A stretch of 64,000 nucleotides of DNA. Origin: Phytophthora sp. 'mugwort'. Lineage: Eukaryota; Oomycota; Peronosporomycetes; Peronosporales; Peronosporaceae. Each line of letters starts with the position of its first letter. Positions within the stretch are counted from its first letter, which is position 1. This document shows, one piece after another, positions 63,067 to 64,000 of this stretch. Location: positions 4,464,001 through 4,528,000 of the forward strand of contig JAUCEF010000017.1 in assembly GCA_033558025.1 (NCBI GenBank). Direction: 5' to 3'. The translations under genes were made by a program, and so were the position numbers. The notes under the pieces were generated by a model. That model had not been told where the DNA came from. It did no database searches and worked only from the letters and a program-made list of their open reading frames with translations.

Positions 63067-63912
63067 CTATTTTTTTAGTTTCAACAAGAGCATAATTGAA
63101 ACTGAAGTATCACGGAATCTCACCTTTTGGTCATTCTGGTTATAGATATTGATTGTGATAGTCGATCTCGAACCGTTGTGGCAATTCATCCACGCATACT
63201 GAGATGGCTTATAGTTAATCAGCTGGCCAATACCCGCATCGCCTCTATCAAAAGCGCTTAAAATATCACCGGATGCGACGTATTCACTTTTGATCAGATC
63301 ACAGCGAACGATATATGAACTGGTTGGGTGAATCTGTGGAATGGTATTGGATAGCTGAGCGCTGGCAACAATTGCTGAGGCAGCTGGATATGTTGCTACA
63401 GATAATCCAAGGACCGAACCGAAAGCAGCGTTATTGATGATTAGCCGAGGAACGCGAGTCGTTGTAGGCAAACCAGTTCACCAGCTGAATATAGACCAGT
63501 AGCAGGCCTGGTGTATCCCACAGAAAGACTCGAAGGAGTCGGAGAGAAATCAACCTGTGCTGCGTAATATACGCTGTTTTCAGTTAGCGTGATATAAAAT
63601 ACGTTGTTTCCAGATCCGTCAATTAGATAAGCTCCTGCGTTAACAAGAGCTGTCTGGATACTTCTGTTGATATCATCGTAGCTGTGATATCCATCTGATA
63701 GTGTAATACTGATCGTAGAAGTAGTTGCAGCCGTTGGAACCTCGACTTGAAAGGTTGTATTCTGGAATTAAATTGAATCAATGTTGTACTCGCTGTTGAA
63801 TAGACTGATTGATTGAATAGCGCAAACAACATGGCGAAAGTCAGCATTTCCACGACGAGTTGTATCCATCTGCTACGAGGTTGGTGCTATCGATTTTCAA
63901 GAAACTCGTCAT
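63067..63912 (-). pseudogene. Penton/minor-capsid-like protein of a Polinton/PLV (broken)
   Basis: Seen on the minus strand: an ATG at 63912 opens MTSFLKIDSTNLVADGYN, then the frame shifts. A second frame has GNADFRHVVCAIQSISLFNS and a stop. The next piece (63,750-63,490) has TTFQVEVPTAATTSTISITL, YDDINRSIQTALVNAGAYLI and NVFYITLTENSVYYAAQVDF. After another stop, the last (63471-63067) has VPRLIINNAAFGSVLGLSVA, SYIVRCDLIKSEYVASGDIL and WMNCHNGSRSTITINIYNQN. Known: this block order (beta-rich with DINxxIQxxL, then IPQIxPxSSxIVxC) recurs as a second structural protein, the presumed penton, in Polinton-like viruses. At least one frameshift and two stops. Confidence 0.6.
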
Positions 63913-64000
63913 GATGACTATATGATGATCATCAAATTTTGGCTGATTTATTCAAAATCTTCAGTCTTGATTGGTTTATCGAAATTGTATCTGATTTCCC

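Noticed and set aside
1..64000. tRNA, rRNA or CRISPR arrays
   Set aside because: No cloverleaf with A/B boxes, rRNA core sequence or spaced direct-repeat array noticed on reading. The 118-bp repeat has only two copies and lacks unique spacers.

Overview
This window looks like a piece of an oomycete nuclear genome, most likely Phytophthora or a close relative. Support for that: compact mostly intronless genes, short GT-AG introns (about 65-110 bp), very short divergent promoters, a crinkler (CRN)-like locus, a kinase joining a polytopic membrane region to a TKL kinase domain, and a gene-dense block that gives way abruptly to a transposon-rich block. Species cannot be fixed from sequence alone.

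Positions 1-28,210 are a gene-dense housekeeping block with 15 supported genes. In order they are: a RING-BRCT protein of BRCA1 type (partial, runs off the left edge), a tandem chromodomain protein, VPS8 (CORVET subunit), a MORN-repeat protein, glucosidase II beta subunit, a small membrane-anchored unknown, a two-exon coiled-coil protein, a BCP1/BCCIP protein, a small Gemin8-like protein, a KIX-domain (MED15-like) protein, an NDUFAF6-type complex I assembly factor (4 exons), GRWD1/Rrb1 (ribosome assembly WD protein), two convergent paralogous Cys-rich membrane proteins, a nucleotide-sugar transporter and a five-exon FAD monooxygenase. These are unrelated housekeeping functions, not a pathway.

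Positions 28,250-42,600 are a transposon graveyard: hAT, pogo/Tigger, PIF/Harbinger-like and IS630/Tc1-like transposases, nearly all broken, plus the first piece of a protein-primed family B DNA polymerase (31.8-33.3 kb). One host gene, a multi-pass membrane TKL kinase (42,646-45,408), stands intact inside the repeats.

Positions 45,500-56,640 hold another hAT relic, a Copia fragment, the catalytic half of a protein-primed DNA polymerase (48.8-50.2 kb) and a Ty3/Gypsy element that stops inside its integrase. Positions 56,850-60,350 hold an unknown 294-residue reading frame and a decayed CRN-like NTPase gene ending in a Cys-rich CXC-type tail.

Positions 60,480-64,000 are the most unusual part: a block of virus-like genes (short basic ORF, major capsid protein, adenain-like cysteine protease, pX-like basic protein, penton/minor-capsid-like protein). 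With the polymerase pieces they identify remains of a Polinton/Maverick or Polinton-like virus (PLV) endogenised in this genome. The short basic ORF occurs twice (31,492 and 60,499), so at least two copies or two separated pieces are present. Most of these viral genes carry frameshifts or stops; the pX-like gene is open.
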